From DATAEU01 sp046735355 (GTDB lineage: Bacteria; Actinomycetota; UBA4738; HRBIN12): a stretch of 27,909 nucleotides of DNA. Within the stretch, counting starts at the first letter, position 1; each line of letters opens with the position of its first letter. The notes beneath the pieces were generated by a model. The model was not told where the DNA came from. It did no database searches and saw only the letters and a program-made list of their open reading frames with translations. The DNA lies in the NCBI GenBank assembly GCA_046735355.1, contig JBKPTC010000117.1, positions 1 to 27,909 on the forward strand, given 5' to 3'. Below, one piece after another: positions 13,269 to 21,925 of this stretch. Made by a program: the position numbers and the translations under genes.

Positions 13269-13900
13269 TCTTCGCGGATCGCGCCGACGCCGGCGCGCGC
13301 CTGGCCGAGGCGCTCGAGGACTTCCGCGGATCCGACGCCGTCGTCCTCGGCGTGCCGCGGGGCGGCGTGGTCGTGGCGGCGGAGGTCGCGCGGCGGCTCG
13401 ACCTACCGCTCGACGTCGTCGTTCCGCGCAAGATCGGCGCGCCGCGGAACCCCGAGCTCGGCATCGGCGCGGTCGCGCCGGGCGTCCGCGTCCTGGACGA
13501 CCGGATGATCGCCCGCCTCCGGGTGCCCGGCGACTACCTCGAGCGAGAGATCGCCGCGCAGGAGCGCGAGATCGACCGCCGCTCGAGCGCGTACCGCGCC
13601 GGGCGGTCGCCGGTGGAGCTCGACGGTCGGACCGCCATCGTGGTCGACGACGGCATCGCGACCGGCGGAACGGCGGCGGCCGCGCTTCGATGGGCCCGGA
13701 CCCGCGGCGCCCGCGAGGCGGTCCTGGCCGTTCCCGTCGCGCCGACCGCCGCGGTTCGACGGCTGGCTCGAGAGGCCGATCGGATCGTCGTGCTCGACAC
13801 CCCGGAACCCTTCACCGCCGTCGGCGAGTGGTACCGGCGGTTCGGGCAGACGTCGGACGGAGAGGTCGTGGCGGCGCTCGGCGGCGAGCCGCATCGGTGA
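13265..13900 (+). CDS. Phosphoribosyltransferase-domain protein
   Basis: The 211-residue protein has the PRPP-binding motif VVDDGIATGGT (126-136) and an N-terminal LGVPRGGVVVAAEVARRL near 28-45, with KIGAPRNPELGIGAVA after it. This is the layout of the stand-alone PRTase family often annotated as hypothetical or erythromycin-esterase-linked PRTase. The substrate cannot be told from the sequence. GTG 13265 overlaps the previous stop, and the end overlaps the next start by GTGA. Confidence 0.82.
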   Translation: MIFADRADAGARLAEALEDFRGSDAVVLGVPRGGVVVAAEVARRLDLPLDVVVPRKIGAPRNPELGIGAVAPGVRVLDDRMIARLRVPGDYLEREIAAQEREIDRRSSAYRAGRSPVELDGRTAIVVDDGIATGGTAAAALRWARTRGAREAVLAVPVAPTAAVRRLAREADRIVVLDTPEPFTAVGEWYRRFGQTSDGEVVAALGGEPHR

Positions 13901-14208
13901 GCGTCCTCGAGCTCGCGATCGCCGCGCTCCTCGTCGCCGGCGGGATCCGATCGCTGTGGGTCTGGTCGCGACGCCGGTTCGAGGGCACCGACGTCGTCGA
14001 CCACCTGCTCTACGCGCTCCACCTCACCGGCAGGATCGGCCTGTGGTTCGCGTTCGCCGGCTTCTTCGTGATCTACGCGACGACCAGCATCGACGGTGAA
14101 CCGACCGACCGACTCGAGGACTTCCGCTGGTACCTGCTCGTTCCGCTAGTGCTCGCGGCGATGCAGCTGATCGGCGGGTTCATGCTCGGCCGCCGTGCGC
14201 GCGACTGA
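13897..14208 (+). CDS. Small membrane protein, three helices
   Basis: The 103-residue product has hydrophobic segments near residues 3-20 (LELAIAALLVAGGIRSLWVW), 45-63 (IGLWFAFAGFFVIYATT) and 78-98 (WYLLVPLVLAAMQLIGGFML), ending in a basic RRARD. Family not recognised. It is translationally coupled to the PRTase through the GTGA overlap. It converges with pckA. Confidence 0.68.
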   Translation: MSVLELAIAALLVAGGIRSLWVWSRRRFEGTDVVDHLLYALHLTGRIGLWFAFAGFFVIYATTSIDGEPTDRLEDFRWYLLVPLVLAAMQLIGGFMLGRRARD

Positions 14209-14256
14209 GTCGCCGACGCGCCCGTTTCGAGCTGGATCGGCGGATCGCCTCGACGA

Positions 14257-15789
14257 TCAGCCGACCGCCTCGACGATCTCCTTGGACAGGTGCGGGAACT
14301 GCTCGAGGTGCGCCCGGCGCTCCTCCTTGAACCGACGGACGTAGTCGTCGTACTCGTCGAGCCGGCCCTGCGCCTCGTACAGCCGTCGCGGCTGCAGCAG
14401 CTCGAGATCGTCGAGCCCGGGGACCTCGGTCGCCACCTGGTAGCCGAAGTCCGGGTCGTTCGTCCAGGAGATCGTTCCCTCGGCGATCGCCTTCACGACG
14501 GCCGAGGAGTGCGGGATCTTCACCTTCTTCGAGCGCTCGTCGCCGTCGCGTCCGCCGACGCGTCCGGTGTTCATCAGGAACGTCTCGATCGGATGCGAGT
14601 TGAGAAGCTCGAGGATCCGGTTGCCCTGGAGCCCGTGCGGCAACGGAAAGAACGGATTGGTGCCCGGCACCCGCAGGAACTTCCCCTCCTCGGCCTTGCC
14701 GCCGGCGCTGGTCCCGGTCGTCTCGCCGAGCATGAAGTACGCGGCCGCCTGCTCCTGCGTGAGCTTGGCCACGGCCGGGATGATGTTCTCGTTCCAGTTG
14801 AGGATCAACAGGTAGTCGACCGTCCCGACCAGGCGCGGGTCGCGGTACCGCCCGAGCGCGTCCATCCCGAACACCGCGCGGCCGTTCTTGGTGTACGACG
14901 TCTCGAAGAAGTTCACGTTGCCGGCGTCGTCCTGATACACGTTCTCGAGGTACGACTCCGGCTTGACGACCGCGTTGTAGATGTTCGGCTCGAAGTCCGG
15001 GTCCAGGCTGAACGTCTTGGCGAAGCAGCCGTTCTCGGTGCCGTACGTCTTGCCGCCGGGCATCAGCGCGACGAAGTCGTCCTGCACGGGAAGCGAGTCG
15101 TTCTGCGTCGTGAACGTCGTCGTCGTCTTGCCGGTTCCCGACAGGCCGATGATCAGGAAGACCTTCTCGCCCTGCGCGGTCGGGATCACCTTGCAGCCCG
15201 CGTGCAGCGACAGGCCGCCGCGGTCGTAGACGATCCGGTTCCACATCCGGAGGCCGCCCTTCTTCGACTCGCCGAAGTAGTCGGAGTTGAGGACGCGCGT
15301 CACGCCGTTGTCGAGATCGACCGCGATGCACCGCTCGTCGGGGTAGCCCGGCGCCGGCAGGTTCGGCGTGTAGATGACCTGCACCTGTGGTTCCCCGCCC
15401 GCCCCGCCGCCGCCCTCGCGCGGGAAGTACAGCTTCTGCTGCATCCCCGCGATGTTGGCGTTGGCCTTCTCGATCGTGAGGCGGGCCGGCGTGCGGAAGT
15501 CGGGATCGTTCCCGATGTAGCCATCGATCACGATCATGTCCTGCTGCGCGATGTACTCGTCCTGCATCGCCGCGATGCGGTCGTACTCGTCTCGCGTCAT
15601 CGTCTTGCCGCTCGCCGTCGACGGGTCGTCCGTGACGACGAACGTGCTCGCCGAGCTCCGTGACGTCACGCGCGTCTGTACGTTCACGTTGTCGAACTCC
15701 GTCACGCGGGACTGCGTCATCTCCTCGGTGAACTTGCGCAGATCGTCCGCGGAGGGGTTGTCGAAGATGGTTCGAGCCTCTACCTGCAC
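14257..15789 (-). CDS. pckA: Phosphoenolpyruvate carboxykinase (ATP), divergent type
   Basis: The 510-residue protein has the kinase P-loop GLSGTGKTTTT (215-225), a metal-site DD at 237-238 (VQDDFVALMPGG) and FGMDALGRYRDPRLVGTVDY, TGTSAGGKAEEGKF and PLPHGLQGNRILELL. It makes PEP from oxaloacetate with ATP, the first step of gluconeogenesis. Compared with the E. coli enzyme as I remember it, the region after the P-loop lacks the usual GDDEHGW form, so it belongs to a different branch. The start is GTG 15789 with AAGGAG 5-6 bases upstream, not the earlier ATG 15840. A TAGGAT box (15900-15905, minus) may be its -10. It is divergent from thiL. Confidence 0.88.
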   Translation of the reverse strand: MQVEARTIFDNPSADDLRKFTEEMTQSRVTEFDNVNVQTRVTSRSSASTFVVTDDPSTASGKTMTRDEYDRIAAMQDEYIAQQDMIVIDGYIGNDPDFRTPARLTIEKANANIAGMQQKLYFPREGGGGAGGEPQVQVIYTPNLPAPGYPDERCIAVDLDNGVTRVLNSDYFGESKKGGLRMWNRIVYDRGGLSLHAGCKVIPTAQGEKVFLIIGLSGTGKTTTTFTTQNDSLPVQDDFVALMPGGKTYGTENGCFAKTFSLDPDFEPNIYNAVVKPESYLENVYQDDAGNVNFFETSYTKNGRAVFGMDALGRYRDPRLVGTVDYLLILNWNENIIPAVAKLTQEQAAAYFMLGETTGTSAGGKAEEGKFLRVPGTNPFFPLPHGLQGNRILELLNSHPIETFLMNTGRVGGRDGDERSKKVKIPHSSAVVKAIAEGTISWTNDPDFGYQVATEVPGLDDLELLQPRRLYEAQGRLDEYDDYVRRFKEERRAHLEQFPHLSKEIVEAVG

Positions 15790-15974
15790 GGGAACTCCTT
15801 GATCTCCGTTGGCGACGGTCGCGAGCGGGAAGGCCCGCACCTCGCCGCGCGACGCTTTGCCGGGCGGCCGAGGTCCATCGTCCCTGGTCGGGACGCCTTA
15901 TCCTACCCGAAGGACGCCACCGGACCTCTTGCGCCGCTTCGCACAACTCCTGCGCCGGATGGCGGCCGACGCGT

Positions 15975-16979
15975 ATGGAGCTCACCGAGGATCAGCTGAT
16001 CGCCGCCGTCGCGAAGCTGCTGTCCGGCGAGGCGCCGGGCGTGCTGGTCGGCGTCGGCGACGACGCGGCCGTCGTGCGGCCGGGAACCGGCTCGACGGTC
16101 ATCACGACCGACATGCTGCTCGAGGGCGTGCACTTCGACCTACCGGCGATCGCGCCAGTCGATCTCGGTGCGAAGTCGATCGTTGTGAACGTGTCCGACA
16201 TCGCGGCCATGGGCGGCAGCCCGCGGTACGCCGTCGTGTCGCTCGGCCTTCCGCCGACCGTCGAGACGGCGTGGGTGATCGAGTTCTACGGCGGCATGCG
16301 CGCTGCGTGTGACGAGTACGCCTTGTCGCTCGTCGGCGGCGACACGAGTCGCGCCGAGGTCGTCACGATCGCCGTGACGGTCGTCGGCGAGGTCGCCCCC
16401 GGCGCCGCCGTGACGCGGGCGGGGGCGCGCCCGGGAGACCTGATCGGCGTGACGGGGTCGCTCGGCGCGGCGGCCGGCGGGCTCCTGCTCTCCCGGATGC
16501 ATCCGTCACGACTCGGGCGAGCGCTGCGCGAGCCGTGGGGACGCGCGCTCCTCGAGGCGTTGCACCGACCGGCGGCGCGCGTCGGCGAGGGTCAGACGCT
16601 CGCGCAGGCCGGAGCGACCGCCATGATGGACCTGTCCGACGGCCTGTCGAAGGACCTGTCGAGGCTGTGCGCGGCGAGCGGCTGCGGAGCGCGCGTGCGG
16701 CTCGACCGCGTACCGGTGTCGGACGCGCTGCGATCGGCCGCCGGAACGCTCGGCGTCGATGCGCTCGAGGTCGCGCTGTCGGGTGGCGAGGACTACGAGC
16801 TGCTCGTCACGCTCGACGCCACGGCGTTCGACAGGGCGCAGGAGGAGCTGCACGAGCGGTTCGGCGTGACGCTCGCCGAGGTCGGCGTCATGATCGACGA
16901 GGGACTCGTCGCCGTCGACGACGCCGGCGAGCGCCCGCTCGAGCCGAAGGGATGGGATCACTTCTCCGATGACGCGTAG
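15975..16979 (+). CDS. thiL: Thiamine-monophosphate kinase
   Basis: The 334-residue protein has the ThiL start with VGVGDDAAVV (25-34), TTDMLLEGVHFD and SDIAAMGGSPR, then GGDTSRAEVVTIAVTVVG and the late GGEDYELLVT. ThiL phosphorylates thiamine phosphate to the active diphosphate. The start codon ATG 15975 has no strong ribosome site. The gene overlaps thiD by 11 bases, which is an expected pairing for thiamine synthesis and salvage. The N-terminal half holds the AIRS-like ATP site. Confidence 0.94.
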   Translation: MELTEDQLIAAVAKLLSGEAPGVLVGVGDDAAVVRPGTGSTVITTDMLLEGVHFDLPAIAPVDLGAKSIVVNVSDIAAMGGSPRYAVVSLGLPPTVETAWVIEFYGGMRAACDEYALSLVGGDTSRAEVVTIAVTVVGEVAPGAAVTRAGARPGDLIGVTGSLGAAAGGLLLSRMHPSRLGRALREPWGRALLEALHRPAARVGEGQTLAQAGATAMMDLSDGLSKDLSRLCAASGCGARVRLDRVPVSDALRSAAGTLGVDALEVALSGGEDYELLVTLDATAFDRAQEELHERFGVTLAEVGVMIDEGLVAVDDAGERPLEPKGWDHFSDDA

Positions 16980-17784
16980 CCCGGTCGCTCGCGCCCTGAC
17001 GATCGCGGGGTCGGACTCGGGCGGCGGGGCCGGCATCCAGGCGGACCTCAAGACGTTCGCGGCGCTCGGCGTGTACGGCATGAGCGCGATCACCGCCGTC
17101 ACGGTGCAGAACACGCTGGGCGTCTCCGGCTATGAGGCGCTCGAGCCCTCCACGGTGCACGACCAGATCGTGTCGGTGGTCGAGGACATCGGCGTCGACG
17201 CGTCCAAGACGGGGATGCTCGCCTCGACGCCGATCGTGGACGCGGTCGCCGACGCCGCCGCGGAGGTCACGCTGCCGAACCTCGTCGTCGACCCCGTCTT
17301 CGTGTCGAAGCACGGGCACGCACTCCTCGAGCCCGACGCCGTCGACGCGCTGAAGCGCCGGATCCTTCCGCTCGCCACGTTGGTCACGCCGAACCTTCCC
17401 GAGGCGTCGGGCCTCGCCGGGTTCGACGTTCGGTCTCGCGACGACATGGTTCGCGCCGCCGAGGCGCTCCTCGGCCTCGGCCCGGCGGCGGTCCTCGTCA
17501 AGGGCGGGCATCTGGCGTCGGACCGCGCCGACGACCTGTTCGCCGACGGCGAGCGGCTCGTGTGGATCGAGGGCGAGCGACTCGACACGGCGAACACGCA
17601 CGGCACGGGGTGCGTGCTCTCCGCGGCGATCGCATCGACGCTCGCGAGCGGCGCCGGCGTCCTCGACGCCGTCCGCGCGGGCAAGGCGTTCGTCACGGAG
17701 GCGATCCGGCACTCGCTCGCGATCGGCCGGGGGATCGGTCCCGTCGATCCCGGCTGGCGGCGGGACACGGCCGCTCGCCGCTGA
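16969..17784 (+). CDS. thiD: Hydroxymethylpyrimidine (phosphate) kinase
   Basis: The 271-residue ribokinase-fold enzyme begins with ALTIAGSDSGGGAGIQADLK (9-28), the standard ThiD start, and has VVDPVF, VLVKGGHL and the catalytic NTHGTGC (about 205-211). It phosphorylates the pyrimidine moiety of thiamine (HMP and HMP-P). It overlaps thiL and is likely cotranslated with it. It ends 55 bases before the aldo/keto reductase, which has its own -10 box. Confidence 0.95.
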   Translation: MTRSPVARALTIAGSDSGGGAGIQADLKTFAALGVYGMSAITAVTVQNTLGVSGYEALEPSTVHDQIVSVVEDIGVDASKTGMLASTPIVDAVADAAAEVTLPNLVVDPVFVSKHGHALLEPDAVDALKRRILPLATLVTPNLPEASGLAGFDVRSRDDMVRAAEALLGLGPAAVLVKGGHLASDRADDLFADGERLVWIEGERLDTANTHGTGCVLSAAIASTLASGAGVLDAVRAGKAFVTEAIRHSLAIGRGIGPVDPGWRRDTAARR

Positions 17785-17827
17785 CGCGCGCGATCGACGT
17801 CGATCGCACGGCCGCCGGGGCCGTCCG

Positions 17828-17833
17828 TATGCT
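17828..17833 (+). promoter_or_regulatory. -10 box TATGCT of aldo/keto reductase
   Basis: TATGCT ends 6 bases before ATG 17840 with no Shine-Dalgarno between, fitting a leaderless mRNA. Confidence 0.5.
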
Positions 17834-17839
17834 CGGCCG

Positions 17840-18790
17840 ATGCGGACGAGGCCGCTCGGGCGAACCGGCATCGACGTCTCCGTCGTCTCGCTCGGGTCGT
17901 GGCTGACGTTCGGCGGCTCCGTCGACGTGGATACCTCGATCGCGTGCATCCACCGCGCGTTCGAGCTCGGCGTCACGCTGTTCGACACAGCGAACGTCTA
18001 CGAGCACGGCGGCGCCGAGGAGGTGCTCGGCCGTGCCCTCGCCTCGCGCCCCAGGCAGGCATGTGCGGTCGCGACGAAGGTGTGGGGTCCGATGGGCCCG
18101 GGCCCGGACGACCGCGGACTCGGTCGCCGCCACGTCCTGCAGCAATGCGACGACTCGCTCCGCCGCCTCGGCGTCGACGCGATCGACCTGTACCAGTGCC
18201 ACCGGTACGACCCGGAGACGCCGCTCGAGGAGACGTGTCGGGTGATGGACGACCTCGTCCGCGCGGGCAAGATCCGGCGCTGGGGCGTGTCGGAATGGAC
18301 GCCCGATCAGATGCGCGCGGCCGTCCGACTCTGCGAGCGCGACGGCCTCCACCCGCCGGAGACCGATCAGCCGCGGTACTCGATGCTCGACCGGGCGGCC
18401 GAGTCGGACGTCCTGCCGGCGTGCAGGGACCTCGGGTTGGGCGTCGTGGTCTTCTCGCCGCTCGCGCAGGGGATGCTGACGGGCAAGTATCGCGCGAGGT
18501 CGCCGCCGCCACCCGGGTCGCGTGCCGGCGGACGCGGCTCACGGTTCGTCGAGCGGTTCCTGACGCCCGAGCATCACGCGCGCGTCGAGCGGCTTCGCGT
18601 CGTCGCCGACGAGGTCGGGCTGCCGCTGGCGCAGCTGGCGATCGCGTGGGTGCTGCGGCGGCCGGAGATCGCGAGCGCCATCGTCGGTGCAACGTCGGTG
18701 GCGCAGGTCGAGCAGAACGCGGCGGCGGCGGACGTCACGCTTTCGGACGAGACGCTGCGGGCCGTCGAGCGGGCGCTCGAGCCGAGCTAA
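17840..18790 (+). CDS. Aldo/keto reductase
   Basis: The 316-residue protein has the AKR catalytic set: Asp49 and Tyr54 (FDTANVYEHGG), Lys80 (ATKVWG) and His121 (YQCHRYD). NADPH-site residues lie in the C-terminal part (SAIVGATSVAQVEQN). The start RPLGRTGIDVSVVSLGSW is typical of the potassium-channel-beta-like/YghZ branch. The substrate is unknown. Its stop overlaps the rpmB stop region on the other strand (18787-18790). Confidence 0.9.
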   Translation: MRTRPLGRTGIDVSVVSLGSWLTFGGSVDVDTSIACIHRAFELGVTLFDTANVYEHGGAEEVLGRALASRPRQACAVATKVWGPMGPGPDDRGLGRRHVLQQCDDSLRRLGVDAIDLYQCHRYDPETPLEETCRVMDDLVRAGKIRRWGVSEWTPDQMRAAVRLCERDGLHPPETDQPRYSMLDRAAESDVLPACRDLGLGVVVFSPLAQGMLTGKYRARSPPPPGSRAGGRGSRFVERFLTPEHHARVERLRVVADEVGLPLAQLAIAWVLRRPEIASAIVGATSVAQVEQNAAAADVTLSDETLRAVERALEPS

Positions 18791-18978
18791 CCGACGCGCT
18801 GGATCTTGTCGGCCTTGATGCAGCTGGTGCAGACGTAGATCCGCTTCGGCGTTCCGTTCACCAGGGCCCGGACGCGCTGCACGTTGGGGTCCCACCGTCG
18901 GTTGGTTCGGCGGTGTGAGTGGGACACGCGCTTGCCGAAGAACGGCTTCTTTCCGCAGATGTCGCACACGGCTGCCAT
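18787..18978 (-). CDS. rpmB: Ribosomal protein bL28, zinc-binding form
   Basis: The 63-residue protein begins MAAVCDICGKKPFFGKRVSH and has RRWDPNVQRVR and YVCTSCIKADKI. Cys5/Cys8 and Cys50/Cys53 make the zinc-binding (C+) form of bL28. It is part of the large ribosomal subunit. ATG 18978 is preceded by TACCCT at 8 bases, with no ribosome site; a leaderless start is likely. It converges with the aldo/keto reductase gene and their ends overlap by a few bases. Confidence 0.95.
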   Translation of the reverse strand: MAAVCDICGKKPFFGKRVSHSHRRTNRRWDPNVQRVRALVNGTPKRIYVCTSCIKADKIQRVG

Positions 18979-18986
18979 GGCGATCC

Positions 18987-18992
18987 AGGGTA
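18987..18992 (-). promoter_or_regulatory. -10 box TACCCT of rpmB
   Basis: TACCCT on the minus strand ends 8 bases before ATG 18978. Confidence 0.4.
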
Positions 18993-19015
18993 GCAGACGC
19001 CCTCGTCGCGCCCGC

Positions 19016-19606
19016 TCATCCGGACGCGCGGTCGGCCGACCTGATCGCGTCCAGCCCGTCCCGAAGGCTCTCGGCCGTGAGCGGACCCTGCCACGTACGG
19101 ACGATCCGGCCCGACGCGTCGTAGAAGAGCGTGTTCGGCTGCGCGACGAACCCGAGGCCCGTCCGGAACGAGCTCGGGAACACCGGGTCGCGGATGCTCG
19201 GAAAGGTCCAGCCGTACGTGTGCATGAATCGGCGTGCCGACGGGACGCTGTCCTCGATGTCGATGCCCAGGAACTGGACGCGATCACCGTAGGCGTCGTG
19301 CGCCCGCGCGAGCATCGGCGCGTCGGCCTTGCACGGCGGGCACCAGGAGCCCCACATCGTCACGACGACGGGCGTACCCCGCAGCTGTGCGAGCAGCTCG
19401 CGGTAGCGGGCCACGGTGAAGTCGGGCAGCGCGTCGGCCTCGACCGGCAGCAGCGGCGTCGTCGTCGCGTTCTCGGCGCGGATCGAGCCGCCGCCCGCGT
19501 CCGACGCCGCGCCGTCGGACGAGGGCTCCGAGGAGCAGGCGGCGAGGGCGAGCACGAGCGCGACCAGCGCGATCGCGCCGACGGGGCGGTGGGACATCGA
19601 GCGCAT
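19016..19606 (-). CDS. TlpA-like thioredoxin-fold lipoprotein
   Basis: The 196-residue protein has a signal peptide with a lipobox (ALVLALAACSS, Cys near residue 24), a Ser/Ala-rich linker and a thioredoxin fold with the redox pair WGSWCPPCK near residues 86-94. TlpA/ResA-type proteins keep exported thiols reduced, often for cytochrome c maturation; no ccs genes are beside it. ATG 19606 (MRSMSHRPVG) or ATG 19597 could be the start; neither has a ribosome site. The much longer frame to 19783 is rejected because it lacks a signal peptide at its N-terminus. It is divergent from recG. Confidence 0.85.
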   Translation of the reverse strand: MRSMSHRPVGAIALVALVLALAACSSEPSSDGAASDAGGGSIRAENATTTPLLPVEADALPDFTVARYRELLAQLRGTPVVVTMWGSWCPPCKADAPMLARAHDAYGDRVQFLGIDIEDSVPSARRFMHTYGWTFPSIRDPVFPSSFRTGLGFVAQPNTLFYDASGRIVRTWQGPLTAESLRDGLDAIRSADRASG

Positions 19607-19658
19607 GGTAGAACCGTCGTATGCGATACGAGCCCGCGCCCGGAGCGGTTCGGCGCGC

Positions 19659-21857
19659 GTGGCGCTGACGCTCGAGTCCCCGGTCGCCGCGATCGATCCG
19701 CGGCTCGCGCAGCGACGCACCGGGCCACGCGAGAAGGCTCGACCGGCCGCCGAGGCGCTCGCCGAGGGCCTGGAGATCCGCACGGTTCGCGATCTCCTCC
19801 ATCACTATCCGCGGCGCTACATCGATCGGTCGAAGGTCTCGGCGATCCGCGACCTGCGCCTCGGCGAGTACGCGACGGTGATCGGCCGCGTCAAGCGCGT
19901 CAACGCGCGTCGGATGCGCAACGGTCGCACGATGGTGACGGTGACGCTATACGACGGCAGCGGATATCTCGACCTCACGTTCTTCAACCAGCCGTGGCTC
20001 GCCAAGACGTACCGGGAGGGCCACGAGCTCGCCGCGGCGGGGATCGCGCAGCGGTACGGTCGCGCGCTGCAGCTGGCGAACCAGGAGGTCGAGGTCCTCA
20101 CCGGCGACGAGCACGACCTCGTCCACACGGGCAGGATCACGCCCGTCCACCGCGCGACCGAGGGCGTCAGCACCAGGACGATCCGCGAGCTCGTCCACCG
20201 CGCGCTCCAGCAGGTCCGGCGGATCTCCGACCCGCTCCCCGCGGAGATCCTGCGCGCGGAGTCGCTCGGGTCGTACGACGCCGCGCTGCGGTGGGTGCAC
20301 TTTCCCGCCGACGACCGCGAGCTCGCCGCCGCGCTCGAGCGGCTGAAGTTCGACGAGCTGTTCACGCTCGAGCTCGGCGTCGCGTTCCGAAAGCACCGCG
20401 TCGAGGCGGCCGAGATCGGAGTCGCGCAGGGACCCGAGAACGAGCTGACCGCGCGCCTGCTGGCGACCGTGCCGTTCGAGCCGACGCAGGCCCAGCGGCG
20501 CGCGATCAAGGAGATCGGCGAGGCGATGGCGCGACCGCGGCCGATGAACGTTCTCCTGCAGGGCGACGTCGGCGCGGGCAAGACGCTCGTCGCCGTCGAC
20601 GCCGCGCTCGTCGCGATCGGTTCGGGGCACCAGGCGGCGATCATGGCGCCGACGGAGGTGCTCGCCGCACAGCACCATCGCTCGGTCGCGGCGCTGCTCG
20701 ACCCGATCGGTGCGCGCTCGTTCCTCGATGCCGCGTCGCACGGCGCCCCGTCGCCGCAGCCGTCGCTGCTCGACGAGCCGGACGCGGCGCCGGCGTCGCT
20801 CACGTATGCGCTGCTGACCGCGGCCGTCACCGGCAAAGACCGCGCTCGGATCCTCGACGGGGTCGCGAGCGGCGACGTCGATCTCGTCGTCGGGACCCAC
20901 GCGCTGGTGCAGGAGGGCGTCTCGTTCGCCGATCTCTCGCTCGCGGTCGTCGACGAGCAGCATCGCTTCGGCGTGCACCAGCGGATGGCGTTGAAGGGAA
21001 AGGGCGCTTCGCCGGACGTCCTCATCATGACGGCCACGCCGATTCCGCGAACGCTCGCGCTCACGTACTACGGCGACCTCGACGTCGTGATCCTCGACGA
21101 GCTTCCCAAGGGTCGGCAGCCGGTCGTCACGCGCATCGCGCGAACGGCGGCGCAACGGACGCAGGCGTACGCGCTCGTCCGCCGCGAGATCGAGGCGGGC
21201 CGCCAGGCGTTCGTCGTCTGCGCGGCGATCGACGAGTCGAACCGGACCGAGGTGCGGGCGGCCGAGGCCGAGGCCGCGAGGCTCGCGACCGACGTCTTTC
21301 CGGACCTGTCCGTCGAGCTGCTCCACGGCCGGATGCGGCCGGCCGAGAAGGAGCGCGTGATGGAGGACTTCCGCGCCGGCCGCCACCATCTGCTCATCTC
21401 GACCACCGTGATCGAGGTCGGCGTCGACGTCCCGAACGCGACGGTGATGCTCGTCGAGAACGCGGAACGGTTCGGGCTCGCGCAGCTGCACCAGCTGCGC
21501 GGTCGCATCGGCCGCGGCGAGCATGTGAGCACCTGCGTGCTCTTCGACGAGAGCAAGGAGGACAACGAGGAGGCGCGCGCCCGGCTCGACGCGATGGTCC
21601 GCACGACGGACGGGTTCGAGCTCGCGGACGAGGATCTGCGACTGCGCGGCGAGGGCACGCTGTTCGACGTCCGGCAGTCCGGTCTGCCCGACCTCAAGCT
21701 CGCGCGGCTCGTCGAGGACGTGGAGCTCGTCAAGCGCGCCCGCGCCCGCGCGTTCGCCGTGATCGACCGCGACCCGAGCCTCGATGCGCATCCCACGCTG
21801 CTCGCCGAGCTCCGGTCGCGCTTCGATCGGTCGATCGACTGGCTCTTCCACTCGTAG
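19659..21857 (+). CDS. recG: ATP-dependent DNA helicase RecG
   Basis: The 732-residue helicase has the N-terminal wedge/OB part (residues 60-150, with YATVIGRVKRVNARRMRNGR), the P-loop QGDVGAGKT (301-309), the DEQH box (432-435, VVDEQHRFG), TATPIPRTL, and the C-terminal helicase with STTVIEVGVDVPNATVM and QLRGRIGRG. RecG remodels stalled forks and branched DNA. A Pro/Ala/Ser-rich insert (about 350-385) sits between the Ia and II motifs. GTG 19659 is the chosen start; the frame is open far upstream into the divergent tlpA-like gene. No clear ribosome site is seen. rsmD follows after 68 bases with its own -10 box. Confidence 0.95.
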   Translation: MALTLESPVAAIDPRLAQRRTGPREKARPAAEALAEGLEIRTVRDLLHHYPRRYIDRSKVSAIRDLRLGEYATVIGRVKRVNARRMRNGRTMVTVTLYDGSGYLDLTFFNQPWLAKTYREGHELAAAGIAQRYGRALQLANQEVEVLTGDEHDLVHTGRITPVHRATEGVSTRTIRELVHRALQQVRRISDPLPAEILRAESLGSYDAALRWVHFPADDRELAAALERLKFDELFTLELGVAFRKHRVEAAEIGVAQGPENELTARLLATVPFEPTQAQRRAIKEIGEAMARPRPMNVLLQGDVGAGKTLVAVDAALVAIGSGHQAAIMAPTEVLAAQHHRSVAALLDPIGARSFLDAASHGAPSPQPSLLDEPDAAPASLTYALLTAAVTGKDRARILDGVASGDVDLVVGTHALVQEGVSFADLSLAVVDEQHRFGVHQRMALKGKGASPDVLIMTATPIPRTLALTYYGDLDVVILDELPKGRQPVVTRIARTAAQRTQAYALVRREIEAGRQAFVVCAAIDESNRTEVRAAEAEAARLATDVFPDLSVELLHGRMRPAEKERVMEDFRAGRHHLLISTTVIEVGVDVPNATVMLVENAERFGLAQLHQLRGRIGRGEHVSTCVLFDESKEDNEEARARLDAMVRTTDGFELADEDLRLRGEGTLFDVRQSGLPDLKLARLVEDVELVKRARARAFAVIDRDPSLDAHPTLLAELRSRFDRSIDWLFHS

Positions 21858-21912
21858 CGCGTCGGAGCGGGCGACGCGGCGCGGTGCCGGCCACGGCGCC
21901 GATCGGCCCTCG

Positions 21913-21918
21913 TACAGT
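21913..21918 (+). promoter_or_regulatory. -10 box TACAGT of rsmD
   Basis: TACAGT ends 7 bases before ATG 21926; no ribosome site is present between. Confidence 0.45.
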
Positions 21919-21925
21919 TCGAGCG

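Noticed and set aside
14247..14281. Short repeat of CGCCTCGACGAT near the pckA end
   Set aside because: A 12-base repeat of common GC-rich codons, partly inside the coding end; no structure supports a role.
14180..15985. 601-codon open frame on the minus strand over pckA
   Set aside because: It is out of frame with the clear PckA protein and has Arg/Gly-rich shadow composition.
19947..21851. 634-codon minus-strand frame over recG
   Set aside because: A shadow of recG; it is composed mainly of Arg, Glu and Leu runs with no domain.
18884..21925. Very long plus-strand frame joined to rsmD
   Set aside because: It runs through recG in another phase with Arg/Ala-rich composition; only the part from 21926 is RsmD.
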